Of a stretch of DNA of 64,000 nt, positions 25,448 through 39,862 are shown one piece after another (the stretch's first letter is position 1; each line of letters opens with the position of its first letter). Under the pieces are notes generated by a model. It ran no database searches and was not told the DNA's origin. It saw nothing but the letters and a program-made list of their open reading frames with translations. This DNA comes from Trogon surrucura (lineage: Eukaryota > Chordata > Aves > Trogoniformes > Trogonidae), in contig CM036629.1 of assembly GCA_020746105.1 (NCBI GenBank), forward strand, positions 9,192,001 to 9,256,000. The letters are read 5' to 3'. The translations under genes and the position numbers were made by a program.

Positions 25448-27206
25448 TAAATCTGTAACAGCAAGGGTGGTGGAATTTCTCCCCTTAGATACCTTTGAGT
25501 TCTATCAAAAGTATCTCTTTGTGGTAATTGCTTAAATTCTGTAAACACTTGTTGCTCAAAAACATCCTCTCCTCTTTCTCTTGTCTGATTGTTAAAGGTG
25601 TTTTTGCTTCTTACAGTGATACAGCAACAGTGGATATGTTGTGTTTGAGGAGGTAACATTTCACAACAAAACCAGGTGTGTGTAGTCCTTAAATTCCTAA
25701 TTCTCCCTTCTAATGTTTAAGGCTTATTTAACATGCTTCATATTACAGCTGTTCACTTTTGTTGTTTTCGGTTTTGGTGGGGTTTTTTTTGTTGTTGTTT
25801 GTTTTTTACTGTGCTTCCACTTTTTTGCCTGCTTTAAAATAATTCCAGCTATTTAATTTCTATAATACATTTTGGTCAGAGATCTTTGCACTTCAGCTGC
25901 TTTGCTGTAAATGTTAACTTTTCTAAAGCGGAAGTACACCCAAGGCCCTAATTAATTGTAGGACTTTCTGACCCTACACTGAACAACCTTCTTTACTTTC
26001 CAAAGCTGGTATCTTCACAGAAGAAGCTGAATACAAGCAGTTTTGGATTGATTGTTTTGTTTGCTTGGGTTGTTTTTGTTTGTTCATTTGGTTTTGGCCC
26101 AATGCCTGCTAAATAACTGTGTTTCTTTGGTGCTGTATGTGTTACTCTAACTTACACTTCAGTACTGTTTTAATTCTGGGTAGCTGTATGACTTCTGCTG
26201 GCATGCTCTACTATCTGCAAAGAAAATGACAAATGTCTGAAGTCCAGAAGACAAGCTAAAAGTTTGGTACGTCTGCATTTAAAGGAAATTATTAGGCAGA
26301 GAATCAACTAAATACTACTTTCCTATTCCTGGTGATAACCCTGACTCCTTTTAAAAATAACTTTTTAATTAACTTTCTTTGGAACCTGTGGCAGGACTGA
26401 TTCATGTGCATTCTTAATACTACTTTGATTTCCTTCTTGTACATTATTATAACTAAACCTTTTTTATTTTCTAGCTCTGTATTGCCTGTTTGCCCTTCAG
26501 GTTGCACAGATTATAAAATGAGATTTCTCTGCTTCTGGCCACTGATCTACAGTCTCTTTTCTGTCCTCTAATCTGCTGTTCTTTAGTACTTTGATTCCTC
26601 ATGTTCTTGGGTGGCCTTTCTTATCCCTCTCTCTTGGATTTAATGTTTTCTCTAGCTTTTCCGAGGCTGCTTTCTCCATGTTCATTGTCTGTTTGGCATC
26701 AGCATGATCTGTGGCTTCATTCTTTCTTCTTTTCATCCTTCACAAGATCTCTGCTGCATATGGTTGCCACCTTTCTTTAAAACTGCTTTAGCAAAAGCTC
26801 TTTTAAAACTTAACGCAATCTACCATCTTGCTTGTTCTTATCTTCAGTGTTCTGTCCCCACTATGCTCCTAGTTTGAGATCTGTCAACTCTGCGTGATTA
26901 AATCAGTGTAAATAGTCTTGGCAAATAGTTTTGGGTTCTTATATATTGGCTCTCCCTATGTTCTCAGATTTTTCACCCCCCCTTCCTCTCTCTGCTAGAA
27001 AACCTACTCTTTTCTCTCTCTCGGCATCATCTCTTGAGCACTGCCTCTTTCTCTGCTTTTTCTGTCTTTGTCTGTTACCTCCAGGGCCTCCACTGTCACA
27101 TCATACAGTTCTTCCATCATATCTGGCATTTCTGACCTGATCTTCCTCTCTAGCTTGGCTGCATTTTCTCATTAGTTACAGGCATCCCCTACTGATTCTG
27201 TCAGAC

Positions 27207-27226
27207 TTTTTTTTTTTTTTTTTTTT
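27207..27226 (+). repeat. Poly-T tract of 20
   Basis: Twenty consecutive T residues. Similar runs on the same strand lie at 35975-35990, 37613-37628, 40243-40263, 49449-49462 and 60180-60191. Confidence 0.85.
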
Positions 27227-30200
27227 AAAGTGTTTCCTATAGCTTTTCTAATTTTTTTTTCCCTGTGACTTTTAAAAATGTCTTCTAACAACTAAAGCAA
27301 ACTGGTGGGGTTTTTGTGTTAACTTGCCTTTCTTTCTTCCTTTTTTGTTTTGCATATTGACTTCCTGGAGCCATTATGAAAAATCTTCAGACCATCCCAT
27401 TTGTAGAGCTTAACACCAGTACCATCAGTTTCTACAACTACAGAGGAAGGTTAAGGTTACATGTTACCCTGCCTTTGTGATTTGAGAGTTAACATGTTAA
27501 AGCTATCTAATGGCCATCATCATGTAATTTTTAGGTCTTCTATCACGGTTTGTTCTGAGCTCACTAACAGTTTATGCTGTCGGTGTGTTGCCTTGAGCTT
27601 CCAGTTGCACAGCTTTAGCAATCTTCACCTACTGACATTCCCTTCCTAAGGCCAAGTTTCCCAGGAGATTTTTCTTGTGTGACACAATCTTCTGTAAACT
27701 AGAGCACTGAAATCTCTTAGCAAAATTAGTTCATCAGGCTTTAGTACTGGGTGACCTCACTGTGAAATAGCCTCTAAAATATATTTTATGTGTCCGGATT
27801 GTCTAGGTAATTCCATTAGTATCATTCTCATGGTAGCTGAGCAGGTAGATTGTCTTATTATCACAGTGCCTGAATTAAATTCAAGCTAATTTAGTAGATG
27901 GTAAACTCTGCTGGTGATACGGGTTCCAAGTAACTCTTTGCTTCCATAAACTTCACTCCATTTTTAATGTGATTTTATATTTTTTTTAGAGAAAATTCTT
28001 TTTCTCCTTGTTAACACCTTCAAGGTAATATATTTGGTGTAGCGTCGTAGAAGTAGGTGAGCTCTTTTGGTGGGATTTTTGGTTTTGTTAGGTTTTTTTT
28101 TTATCTGCTGTGTATCTTTTTGTGCTTTTTTTGTTGTCAAAAATTCTTTGAGTTAATATTTCATTTCTTTTGATATTGCCACCTGTATTGGGACAGTTAA
28201 GGTTGATTAAGATTCACAGGGAGGGACATGGTATAAATTCCTAAATAGTAAGACTGAGCAATTAACTGTTTTTCATGATAACAGAAAAACAAAGCAGTCA
28301 AAGTTTGTATTGTTTTATCCAGCCTTCTTTCAAAATGTGCAGAATTTCTGTTTCCTGAAATCAAGGAAACAAACTAAAAAGCTTTTGGGTTTTAAACAAG
28401 ACAAAAGAGTAACCTTGAATGGAGGATATTTGAATAACTATAATATTTTTTATATTATTTTTTAAAAAACCCTTTATGATCAAAGTGAAAGGGGATCAAG
28501 GTTCTGTTGTTGGTAATGCCCCCATGCATATTATTTGCCTTCTGTTTCCATCCATGTCACGTGAACAATAAAAATTTAGAAACTTAATTTCTAATCTTTC
28601 TGTCAAGCTGTGAGTTTTACCAGTAGCCACTGTGTTTTGCTTTTGTTGGTTAGACTGCCTTCAGAACTGCCTTCATTCTTTCGTGCAAAGGAACAATGTT
28701 GAAACACGGTAAAATTGCTTTTACGAGTCTTATTTATTGCTTCTCAAATCCTCCATAAAGTTTGTTAATGCTGGAACCTCTGGATGAAAAGATTTTCTGA
28801 CACTACCAGGAAGTTGTCACATCCTCTCCACCCTCCCAGCAGCCTTCTGTTCTTGGAAACAGCTGCAGCAGGTCGATTATTTCCACCAAAATGTTTCAAG
28901 TTTAGCAGTGATGTGCTGTGGAATACAGGATCAAAGAATGGAACTCATTAGTGACTTTTAATGTATAGACTTGATTACTAAGTTTTATAACAATATTGCT
29001 TTAGAGGGGGGGAAAAATCCACATGAGTTTGAGGGAATAAGAGGGTGGCTTTACCAAATCAGGCTGCCTCCCTGACCAGCAGAGCTGCTCAGCGCTTTTG
29101 CAGCAACAAGCAGCAGCTTCTTTGGATTGTGGGACTGCTGTGAAACGCAGATCAAATCGCTGGAGACAAGCAGTGATTCCCTGGCTCCTGAGTTCTTCCT
29201 TGAAGGCATAGGCTTGCATTAGGAGTAGAGAAAGCTTGTGCTCCTGGAGATGAGCTCCAGGAAGGACTGTGCAAAGGAGAAAGTGTGCTTTGCCTTTTGT
29301 GCTCTCTGTAGGACACCCAGTTTTCCAGGATGCTGTAAGAGGTTACAGGGAAGCAGTTCAATTCTAGTCCCCGGGATGAAAATGAGCGTGCTGTTAGCAT
29401 GCCAGCTGCTGCTGCCACCTAGTCTGCTAGACCAGACGCTATGCACACAATCATGATTAAAAAGTGTTATCACCTAACTCTGTGTAGCAACCTGAGTTCC
29501 TCATAGTTGTTCAGAGCACTGATTATAGTTGAGATCACTTATGTGGAAGAGAATTTATTAATAAGACAATAAATTCTGTATTATCTCATAACATCTAATT
29601 TACTATACTTTTGTTTCCCTTCACTACAAACTGATTAGTGCATAAACCCTGTGAATGGTATGAGTCTGCTATTAGCTTGAGGTTTTTATTCTTTCCAGCA
29701 GAAATTCTGTTTCCTGCCTTCTGTTGAAAAGTATGCAGTAATTTCTGTGGAAATGTGTTTCCTGAGTTTTCTTTGGAATCCAGTATCCTTCCTGATGTAG
29801 CTGTGCAGGTAGTATGGAAGTCTGCCATCGTGACAGTGCTTTGTGATAAATGTTACTTGACTCAGTTACCATAATCAGTATTTTTATTATGCTATCAGTC
29901 AGACGCCCTTGATTTGTTGTATCCACGGTGAAGGCCTTGAAGAGGGTGCTGTAGTTGCAGGTGAAAAGAAGGAAGTTTCTTGCTCATGCTCAAGGAGGCA
30001 AAATCTCTTCCAAATCCCAGTGGTCGGTCTGGCTGTGCCTTACGTTCTTTCTCCTAAGACATCTAAGATTTTGCAGTGTATGTCATTGTTTAAAGAACGG
30101 CCAAGCTGGAATGTCTTGTCTGCTGTTTTATGTGTCATGTAAATTTTCTTTTGAAATATAGCCTGCTTTATTGCTTACTAAATTCTTCAAAAGGAGACTA

Positions 30201-30707
30201 CTTGATCCTGTTGTGAAAAGAAGGGAAGGCTTTTACATGCCATACTGATGAGTATGTGTGACGTGAAAAATATGACAATATTCTTGGTGCTCTTTTGTAA
30301 AGGGAGAGTATATTCAAGTAATAGCTTGTTTACTAATTGCATCTATTAATTTCTCAGGATTTGCTGTCTACTGCAGTATACTCTGCTTTCACAAGTATAG
30401 TTTTTAATATTAAAATAATTCTATTCATTTACCAAAAGAAGTAAAAAGAGGAAATAAATGGTTTAACTGTCTATTGTCACATGCAAAATCCTTGATTTGT
30501 TAAAAGAACCATGTAGAGAGGAAGCATTTTATCTTAATCTCATTGAGTTCTGTTAAGCAGCAAAGAACCACTACTTTTGTGGCACAGAAGTCCACAGATC
30601 TGCCTCTGTGGTGGGTATCTCCCATGGAGATCTTGCTCAGGGTTGGAAAAGCTCACAAACTGAATCAGTAGGACCCAATTATAAGCTCTTTTCCCCCCAC
30701 CAAACCG

Positions 30708-30733
30708 ATGTGTGTGTGCGTGCACGCGTGCAC
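30708..30733. repeat. Alternating purine-pyrimidine tract with palindrome
   Basis: ATGTGTGTGTGC leads into a perfect 14-bp palindrome, GTGCACGCGTGCAC (30720-30733). The whole 26 bases alternate purine and pyrimidine, the composition that favours left-handed DNA. Confidence 0.7.
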
Positions 30734-33700
30734 CATTGCAGCTGCAGTCTCTAGTCATACACACGCTCCTGGCTGAGAGGCATGCTAGAGCTCTTTAATT
30801 TAGAGAGCTCTGTTACTTGTGGGGATTATGGTTTGCATTTAAAAAATTATCAGCTCTCACTGTTATATATGGCTGTAGAATACATGGCTGTTGTTGTTTT
30901 CAAACAAGGTATTTTCAGAAATAACTTGCTTTAGCAAATATTCAGATGTTCACAAGCTCCCGAAACAAATTAAATCCTTCTTTCCCCAAGCTAAATATAA
31001 ACAATGCAAGCATAGCCAGTTCCTTTTCCACTTTGTGCAGTCATTTAACAGTACAGGCTCAAGTATTTCCATAAATTGATTTCTAGGCCATGCTGGATAC
31101 TTTTTTTTGTAGGGCGCCTGCAACAAAGAGATGTGGTCTTTGTGGAGGACGCTTCTAGGAGCCAGCATTCTCCTCTTGTTCCCCTTGCTGGATGTTCATA
31201 AATCTGATGACAGGGTCTCATCTTGTACGTGCAATGTTTGTCAATCTGGATTTATAATCCTTGTAGGTTAACTGCCTTTCTAGAGTTTTGAAGGGTATTT
31301 TTGGTGGTATTTCGTTGTTTGTTGCATGGTTATCCTCAGATACTGAGATGACTCTGGTTTTGTCAAATACCTTTATTCTTAATGACGTTTAATGTGAATA
31401 GGATTCTACTACAAGTGCTAGACATCAAGTGTAAACATTGCTAGATGTATTTTAACATCTTTAAGCATGTAAAGTTAAATAAGTAAATAATCCAAGTAGA
31501 CAAAAATAAGAAAAAAGCTTTGATTGTGTCTCCTATTATACAGTAGAAAATATTTTAAAATATGCTTTGTAAAGTGGTGGTAAGCAACAGTTAATTTTGT
31601 CTGTAACAACTCACAGAAAAGCTGTATGTAGTCTGGCAATGATACTGCTGCCAAACCCTCCATGATTTTGGGCATAGAATGGTGTCTGTCAAACAATACC
31701 TCTTCAATTTAGTTTATTATTCAGAAGATCACAGATTAGAGAGTGCCTTGTGATCATGGTGATGGACTATTATTTTGGGCATTTGACTTGTTTCTGTTGC
31801 AGTCTCCCAACAAGACCTTAAATGAGAGTTACCTTTTCTCAAGCTTTTTACAAGGATTCAAAGTAGTTTCGGATACGAACAAGCCTTAAGAAGATCACCA
31901 GCCTTAAGGCAGTCATCCATGGTTCTAGCTACATATCCCCATCTGTTTTGTCCATTGAGATGCTTTAGTTTTGAATTTATTTGTCTGTATTTGCTGGCTA
32001 ATGACAAGTGTTTCTGTCCTCCTTTGAGAATGGTAGGAAAGATGTTTTGAGAGATAATTAGAATTAAAGGGATTTAGCATGCACCTTAATTGCAAAATGC
32101 CTGCATTTGACATCACAATTCCCTAAGCATTATTCTCATTTTGTAGGCTGATGTAGGTGTAGGTTTCTCTTTAAATGAGGCAGGTCATTGCTGAAATGTG
32201 TGTTACAGCCCACCACGGGTGTGCAGTGCAGGCTGATCTTGAACTCTTCATTGTATTGATAATTGCAAAATTTGCAAAAGAATTTCATGGGCTTTCTGCG
32301 TTAGATGCTCTTGCTCTTCTGATAAAGGCCTTATAAATAAATGCAGAAACACACTGTTGAACTCAAGTTTCTGGGCTGTGTTTGCTGGTGTTATGTTTAA
32401 AGCAAGCTAGCAGAAGTGGAAATCTCTGCTGAGTCCCTAGAAACAGCCTTTGGGAGCTGGGTAGCAAAGCTACCTTCTCAGTGGCTGTACATTAGTGATG
32501 TAGCGTGATGCTGGCGTGGAGCACCAGAAGAGGCAGGATCACGTTGCAGAGATGCAACAGAGGATGGTACAAGGCTTCCATTGGAGGGTTTGTCTTTTGT
32601 TGATGCTGTTTCAGAGGAGGAAAGTTTGCATGTTTGAAATTGCTCCACTTGTCTTCCAAGGAGAGCTTGAGGAATCCTGCTGCATGGTGAGAATGGGCTG
32701 CACTGTAGCAAAGTGACAACCAAAGAAACTCCTTGAAATAATCTATTAAGCAGTTGGCATGTTTCTGTAAGGGGATGTGACTGTGAAGGAGCCTAAGCAC
32801 TATTTCCGTAGGTCTTACTCTTCCTTAGTTGCATTATTCCTCTTTAGCAGCAGCAGTGAATGGCTGCTAGTGAAAATTTAGGCAGTCTTGTATGGTGAGT
32901 GCAGAGTCATTTGCACAGTACTCTCTAAATCGAGCTTTGCTCTTTATCACATCCCAAGTAACTGGACTTGTAATTCAGAGCTGTGTTTCACAATTCACAT
33001 TAGCTGATTGCATTCTGCAGCTCGTTAACTGAAGTTATAGATAATATAGCATTAGCACCTAAACTGAAGTGTAATGTTTCTAATGCAGAGATTGAGGGAG
33101 AACATTTGAAGTTAAACATAACTAGTTTTTGTTGTCTGGTTTTCTTAGCTTCTTTAACATTTTACCAGTGTCTCATCAATAAAAGTCGTAAAGGCGAGTT
33201 AGTTCAGGTCCTACCGTGTCTCTTAAGTTGGTTAGACAGAAAGTAGATTTAAAATGTGCTGTTTATTTTTATGCATCCTGTAATAGAGGTTGTACAATCT
33301 TATATTCTGAAGTTTTCATAGAAGGACCTAAAGCTGTAGTAATTGTAAAGGACACACTATGGTAGATGAACTTCTCAAGTGAAAGGCGGATAGCTTTTAC
33401 TATAATTCTCTTGGTAATCCTTAATAATGGAGTAACACATAAAAGGCTTCCAGCTAAATGGGCAAACCTTCCTTAAAGCTACAAAACATTTCTTTAGAAG
33501 AACATTTACTAACTCTGACAAATTTTTATTCTTTACATTGGGTTTCTACTTTGAGGTTGACTTAGTTTTTGATCTTTTACCTTTCTTCATCCTCTTTGCT
33601 TAAGCTTTTACACTTTTTTTTTTAATCTGTACTACTGGTATTCTCTCATCTCTGATTGTTTTATGTTTTCAAGAGTCTAGAAGTTTTAGAATATTTCTTC

Positions 33701-34975
33701 AAGATCAGCTTTATTCTCACTACTATCCATCCATATGCTTTTTCCTTAGTTTTAAAGAATTACTTTTTTCAAGGTAGAACTTCCTTTGTAGCATTTTCTT
33801 CTTGTTAATTAGTGTGAAGAAATTTATTAAATCTTTCTGTCCTGAACGTTTCAGGTCATGCACATATGTGACAAATAACTAGAGAAAAAAGGCTGGAATA
33901 AAAAAAAGCCCAAACCTCAAATGATATCTCTATAAATAGAGCCTTTTACAATGAAAATTGACTTTCTGATAAGAATCTTGAACACAATAAACATTTTTAT
34001 TTTTGAGTTATCCTTCAGGAATAAAAAACAAACTGACATTTAATTTGACTCTTCCATGTTATGATAACGTGCCGCTAAGTTTCTTAAACTAAGCAGGGAA
34101 AGGTCACATCAGGTTTGGAGGGGATACATGTGCTGCCAGTTTGAGATATCAGAGTTGTGATTCTTAAGGTGCTACTTTTGACTGTGCTGTCTGAAACTCC
34201 TTTTGGGTATAGTTGAGGGTGTTGGCTGTTAGAACTCTGGATACAGCTTCCCACAGTAAGGGTCTTGAGTGCTGCCAACGTGAATGGCAAGAAAGGCTGT
34301 TGGGCTAAGGTGGCTTAAGTCACTTTAAGCACAAATACAGTTGAGTAACACAGCTGTGTGAACCCTTGTACAGGGCATCCTTCATCCGTGACTGAAGCAG
34401 CTGAGCCTCAGCTTTAAAATGAATGACCTTGAAATCTGATGCCCAATTGAGGTGTGAAGTAGACAGAAGGAGCTAGCTTAAGCGGTTGTTAAAAAGCTGT
34501 GAGACTTACTTTACTACTAAACATAAATCATTATTTTTGCATTTCTAGTTAGATTTTTCCTTAACTAGTGAAGTGGTAGCCTGGTTGTCTCTAATAAAGG
34601 GTCTCATTTAATACTAGACAAAATTGGGAGTGTGACTTCTTTCCTTCTATGGAATTTGGGAGCTATACAAGTAAATGCTTCTGGCTACTTCTTTTGCTGT
34701 TTTTCTGGAAATTAGAATTTCCTCCTTGGATAGTTCCTGGGAATGCCAAGTATCAGGCTTCTGTTCAAACAACTGCTGTGGTAGTATTTAAAGTGGTGTG
34801 CATAGTGTGGTCATGACTGATCTTTTGTTCTTTGGTTTATATATACAACAGCTTTCAATGGCTTCCTGGGCACTTTACGCATGTTCTTTGTTCTTCAGAT
34901 ATCTGATTTGTGCCAATGTTGTAATATCAAAATAAATCTCTCCAAAACAGGAACCCATTACTTTGTTTTCCTCAC

Positions 34976-35129
34976 CTGAGGAATGCAATGGGCTAATGCC
35001 ATGTGGTTTTCTGAAGATCGTTTCAGGTTCTGTTTCAGGCTCCGGCTGGCATTGTCTGCCTTGGGATTTCTGCTGCCAGTCGCTGACCTAAACTTCTGGG
35101 AAGTACCTTTATGTTCAAATACTGACTTC
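34976..35129 (-). other. Candidate internal exon on the minus strand, unrecognised
   Basis: On minus, a pyrimidine-containing acceptor (tctctgtggctgtgtag) precedes 154 nt ending CTCAG before a consensus donor gtgagg. The open frame encodes a basic, Ser/Lys-rich peptide including SVFEHKGTSQKFRSATGSR and SLKQNLKRSSENHM. Third-position bias is weak. No family is recognised. Confidence 0.15.
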
Positions 35130-38100
35130 CTACACAGCCACAGAGAGGTCCCTGACAGATGCTGGACCTCCAAGTTAAAGCAATATCTATATACTCAAGG
35201 TTACACTTTAAATTCAAACCAGAAACAGTCACCAGTACAGCCGGAGGTATGGTATAAATGCTTTCTCTATGCAGGATTATGAAATAAATATTTATTTTCT
35301 GTATCATCTGATTCATCTGAATGGATCCCCAACACAATTGATTTCCTTTCTTTACTCTGCATATGACTAGATAAGTTTAATCTACATCTGCAAGGATTTT
35401 TTTTTTTCATTGTTCTTTTCTGTGTTGTTGAGCACACATTCGAAAAAGCATCAGTCCTGCTTTTGGGATATGCAGCATCATAGAAGAATCTAGACAAATC
35501 CCTTGATTCAAATTAATTAATCAGTTGGCACATCCTCTCACCAAAAGCAAGTTTGTTGGAGATGCTTCAGATAGAAATGTTTGGGCTTTTTCTGATTTGA
35601 AAAGAGGTTGAAAAGTAAGCAGTAGTGATAGTCATGACAGAAGTTTGGGGAGAAAAATAATGAGCTTAAAAACTTCTGAGCGGAAAGTTTGCTCTAAACT
35701 AAATGGAAGATGTCTGTGCAAATTTACTGAACCAATATGAATTTTATTTTGATCTTACTATGTGCACGAATACTAATTTTATTTCTTTCACTTTGCTGCA
35801 CTGGGGAATTGCTCTGCTGTTGTAAGATGTTACGAAAGATAGAAAAAAAGATCTGTGGTAAAGGAGGCCAAGTGATGGAATGCCAGGGGTTTTATATTTT
35901 TTTTAATACAGGTTAAGTGAATGGATTTCAGAAAGATATATTGCAGGGTATGAGGAGGGCTTATTGGTTTGCACTTTTTTTTTTTTTTTTAGTGAACCTA
36001 GTCTAATACCCATTAGAGTGTACTGGGGTCTAAGTGGCACTGATCTTCAGTCATATTCAACCTTAGAAGAGGCCACTGAGCCTCACAGAAATTCCTGTGT
36101 ACAAAGAAAAAAATTCATCTTGGTGCAGTTTCTATAAGCAGTATGTAATAGAGAAGTGCCTATTACATAAGCTTTTTTGGACCTACAATATCAGTCAAGA
36201 GATTCAAAAGACCCTTTTAACAGAACAGCTCACCATGAAAGGACACCTAAATCCTGTTGACAGATGCTCACTGATGCTTCCAGTAAAAAAATAAACTGGA
36301 AATGCCCCTAGAAACCTTTTAGAAGATGCCCGGAACTGGGTGCAAGTGCTGTGTATTTTTCTCTTATTTCAAATGTATGGAATCTTTCATTGAAAAGTCT
36401 TGCTGAGCAATATAATTAATTAAACTAGTCTGTGAAATACAAGTGAAAAATCTTAGCACACTGGCTGTCTCCAGCCTTCCCAACTCACCCACACTGACCA
36501 GTCTGGCTTTACTCCAAGAGCAGCTACAATTCATAAACTTTAAGAAGCATTAAACACATTGATCACGTTAACCAAGAGAATAAAAGTTGCTGCCTCCTAC
36601 CATTAGGTTCAGAGAAGGCAGTCAATAGGGTTCTTTGGGACTATCATTTCGTAGCAGTGGAGAAATTTAATTTCAGACATCAGTTTATAACCTCTGCCCA
36701 ACTGTTCTACAATTTTCCATATGCTTTATTTGAACAGCACCCATCAGAAGCTACCCAAGGCAAGGATGTCCTTTGCCTTTGACTTTTTCCTGTCCTTTCT
36801 CTGTTCCATACATTTGCAGTGGCTGTCAGTCAAAATACACCCAACCATAGCATGGAGCAGAGACTCCATGCAGTTGGCAGTCTTAATTCAGGAGAATAGG
36901 GCTGAAACTACTTGCTAAAAAATCTTCATCCCCAGTGAGCCTTGCTGATCAGTGCTTTGTTTTTGTTAAGGGACATTCCCCCGTTGTGTCAGATGTCACT
37001 GCATATGAGGTTGCTCCCTAACTCAATCTCACTGGTTGAGATCACAAACACAGGTTGCTCTAACAGATGAGGATGTGGGGCTGAGTCTGTTGGTTACGCT
37101 TCTAAGTCTCATTACATCCGATAAGTAACCTCTGATGAAGAATAGTGACCACAGCCAACGGCAAGGACACTTTCACCTGGTTTCAGTAATCACTAAGGAC
37201 GTAGGGATACGTATGCAGTGAGTTACAGCTGCAGAGCAAAGGTCCTATCTGTCCCAGTAGTTCATGTGCAGTAGTAGATGCTTAAGGGAGACATACAAGC
37301 AGTATGTATCACCTTTTGTTTACCCTTCCCACAGTTTGTATTTTATGGGTCGTGGTATATTACATCTAGCTAATATCTTACAGCTGACAGGATTTTAACT
37401 GGTTTTGGTGTTTCAGTCACCAAAGAAAAGAGGACACCAGAAGGGACTATTTCAAGTGCTGAAATTTTTCAGGTCAGTGATTTCTTCTGAGGAGATTAAA
37501 ATGTCTTGGTGTACAATTCTCGCTCAATTTAACCAGGTTAACAGCACTAAATCTGCAGTCTCTTTAAGAGCACTTCATGATCCTCTGTAATGGCATCCTT
37601 TTCTTTTTTTTCTTTTTTTTTTTTTTTTAACATAGTTTCAGCACACTGGTAAATGTTGATGGTTGTCCTTGAAAGTGCTGTCATAACTAGCCACAGCAGT
37701 TCTGCTGCATGCACAGGTATTGTAAATCAGGTTGAGGTTAAAATATGGTTTTCATTTCTTTTGTACCATGCAGGTTTAGTGACGGTGGTTTTGGAGGAAA
37801 TGATTTAGAAACTAAGTTGGTCACTGCCTGACTGTCTTGCTTGGTACCCTTAGCGGGGAGGCAGTCCCTTTTTCTATGTACGTTGGTGTTCAACCTGTTA
37901 GGCCCTGAGCAACACTTTTACCCAGTGTGCTAACATGATGCAAAAAAACCACAGTAATAGTTTTAAATTTACAAGGCAACTGTGATTTTGCTATACCTTT
38001 GAGGATAGATTGTAAAAGGCTAAATATCTGTCTCTGAATTAAGAGTATAGGACATAGCTGTTTTGCTCAGTCCAGCTGGGACGTTTCGTGAGTTTACTGC

Positions 38101-38830
38101 CTGTAGCAACAAAACCCGCGGAAAGTCATAGATGGAGCCCAAATAAATGTCAACCTGTTGGAAGCAATCTACAGAATCAATATTGCTGGCGACAGTTTTG
38201 TAAACTGGAGAGTATGTGTATCTGTATCCTAGCTTCGCTAAATAATTGATCTATTGACTGCCACTTCAGACTTTCGCTGTATTCAAGGTAGTCATGCTTG
38301 TGTCTGTGAGAGGCAGTGTCTGCTATTTGGATGAATGTGGGAGGAAATATACTGATTAGGACTTTTCCCTTACTTTAATAAGAAATGTGAGCGAAGCATT
38401 TTTTTTTCAATCTGTTGAGCACTTGCAGTGAAATATATTTAACTTTGTTAGACAATGTGTGCTGTACTCTGATTCCAATACAATGATTTCTAACTTTCTC
38501 AAGACTACCAAATAAAACCATATTTTTTCAGAAAAAAGACAAATAGACAAGTCTGGCTCTAAATACAAATAAATATTTATACTTTTAGGCTTAGCTTTGT
38601 ATGTCAACTGCTTGATTCAAGTTACTGCTCTAGATTTATACACTTTAAATTTTCTGCAATATTCAGAATTACCTTAGTTGTGACTGTATTACTTGAAGGT
38701 CACTAAACATGGAGAAAACATGCAGATTTTCTCTGCTAGCAACAGAATGAGGAGGGGAAAATCATAAATGGCATGGAAACCAGCTACATAGGTGGGATTT
38801 TATTTCATTTTTTCTTTTCCCCCTGTTACC

Positions 38831-38850
38831 AACTTTTTTTAAAAAAAGTT
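38831..38850. repeat. Perfect 20-bp A/T palindrome
   Basis: AACTTTTTTTAAAAAAAGTT is a perfect inverted repeat with no spacer. Comparable T-to-A switch tracts occur near 52797-52811, 60730-60752 and 61746-61760. Confidence 0.75.
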
Positions 38851-39862
38851 TATTTTCAAATGAGCCCAATGAGGTTAAAAATAGGTTTATTTCTTTTATT
38901 ATTTCTCTATGAAGTAAAGAATGCCTGTAAGATTTGTCATAAACATTGCTTTTGTATTAAAATTTGAGGGGATCTGGAGCAGAGTGTGAAAGCTGGAAAA
39001 TTAAAGAATTGCTGCCAGCATGAGCATAACAAAAGCTAAGGTGGAGTATGGCAAAGGGAATAAGTGATTTAAAACCTGAATTTTGACGATTTCTTTGACT
39101 CATATCTGCACATAAAATATCTAAGTATATCTGTGGGTAGTATTTGAAAGACATTTGTTAAAGTCTTAAATCTACAAGTATATCACCTGTAAATCAAGCA
39201 GGAAAACCAGGGAAGTATAGGCTTAACATACCCAAAAAATGTTCAGGTATGAATAAAATAGATAACAGCACTTAACCTGTCAGGCCTTCTTTACAGACAT
39301 GCTAGAGCACTGAAAATGTCTCTGTGGACTTTTCCCAAAATTAATTCAATTATCTTGTATAAACTTCCATGTTTCTCAGGTAATCGTATAAGTCTGAACG
39401 AGAAATGTTTCAGACCTCATTTTTTTTGTTCATTTTGTATGGACTGTATACTAGTTTGAAGGGTGAAGGACTACTTTTTCAGATCAAGCCAGAAGTTACA
39501 AATGAAAAGAAAACTGCATAAAACTAATTGACATATTTTTTTTGTAAGAAACATGGCAGTTTGATTTATGGGTCACAGGCAGGTCATCTCTCTTTTTTTC
39601 TCTATTTTTTTCCCCCCTCTCTCATTTGGGCAATTTATTGAAATCTTGTATTCCAAATAACTTCTGTTGTTAGCATTTATCTAGAAGAGTTCTAAAAATA
39701 AGCAAAAGTCAGGAAGAGTAGTAAAGGGAGCAGCATTTAAGTAGAATAATGGTTCTTGGAATCACTTTAGTATAGCAAACATCACTTGCATATTGGGTAT
39801 TTGAATAACAGGATTGAAGAAAGAGGAGCTTAAAATAGACACATTGTGCCTCTTCCCATCCT

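Noticed and set aside
32608-32687. Block with acceptor ctgtttcag and ATG/gtgaga donor
   Set aside because: Two frames are open, none recognised, codon bias absent; likely chance.
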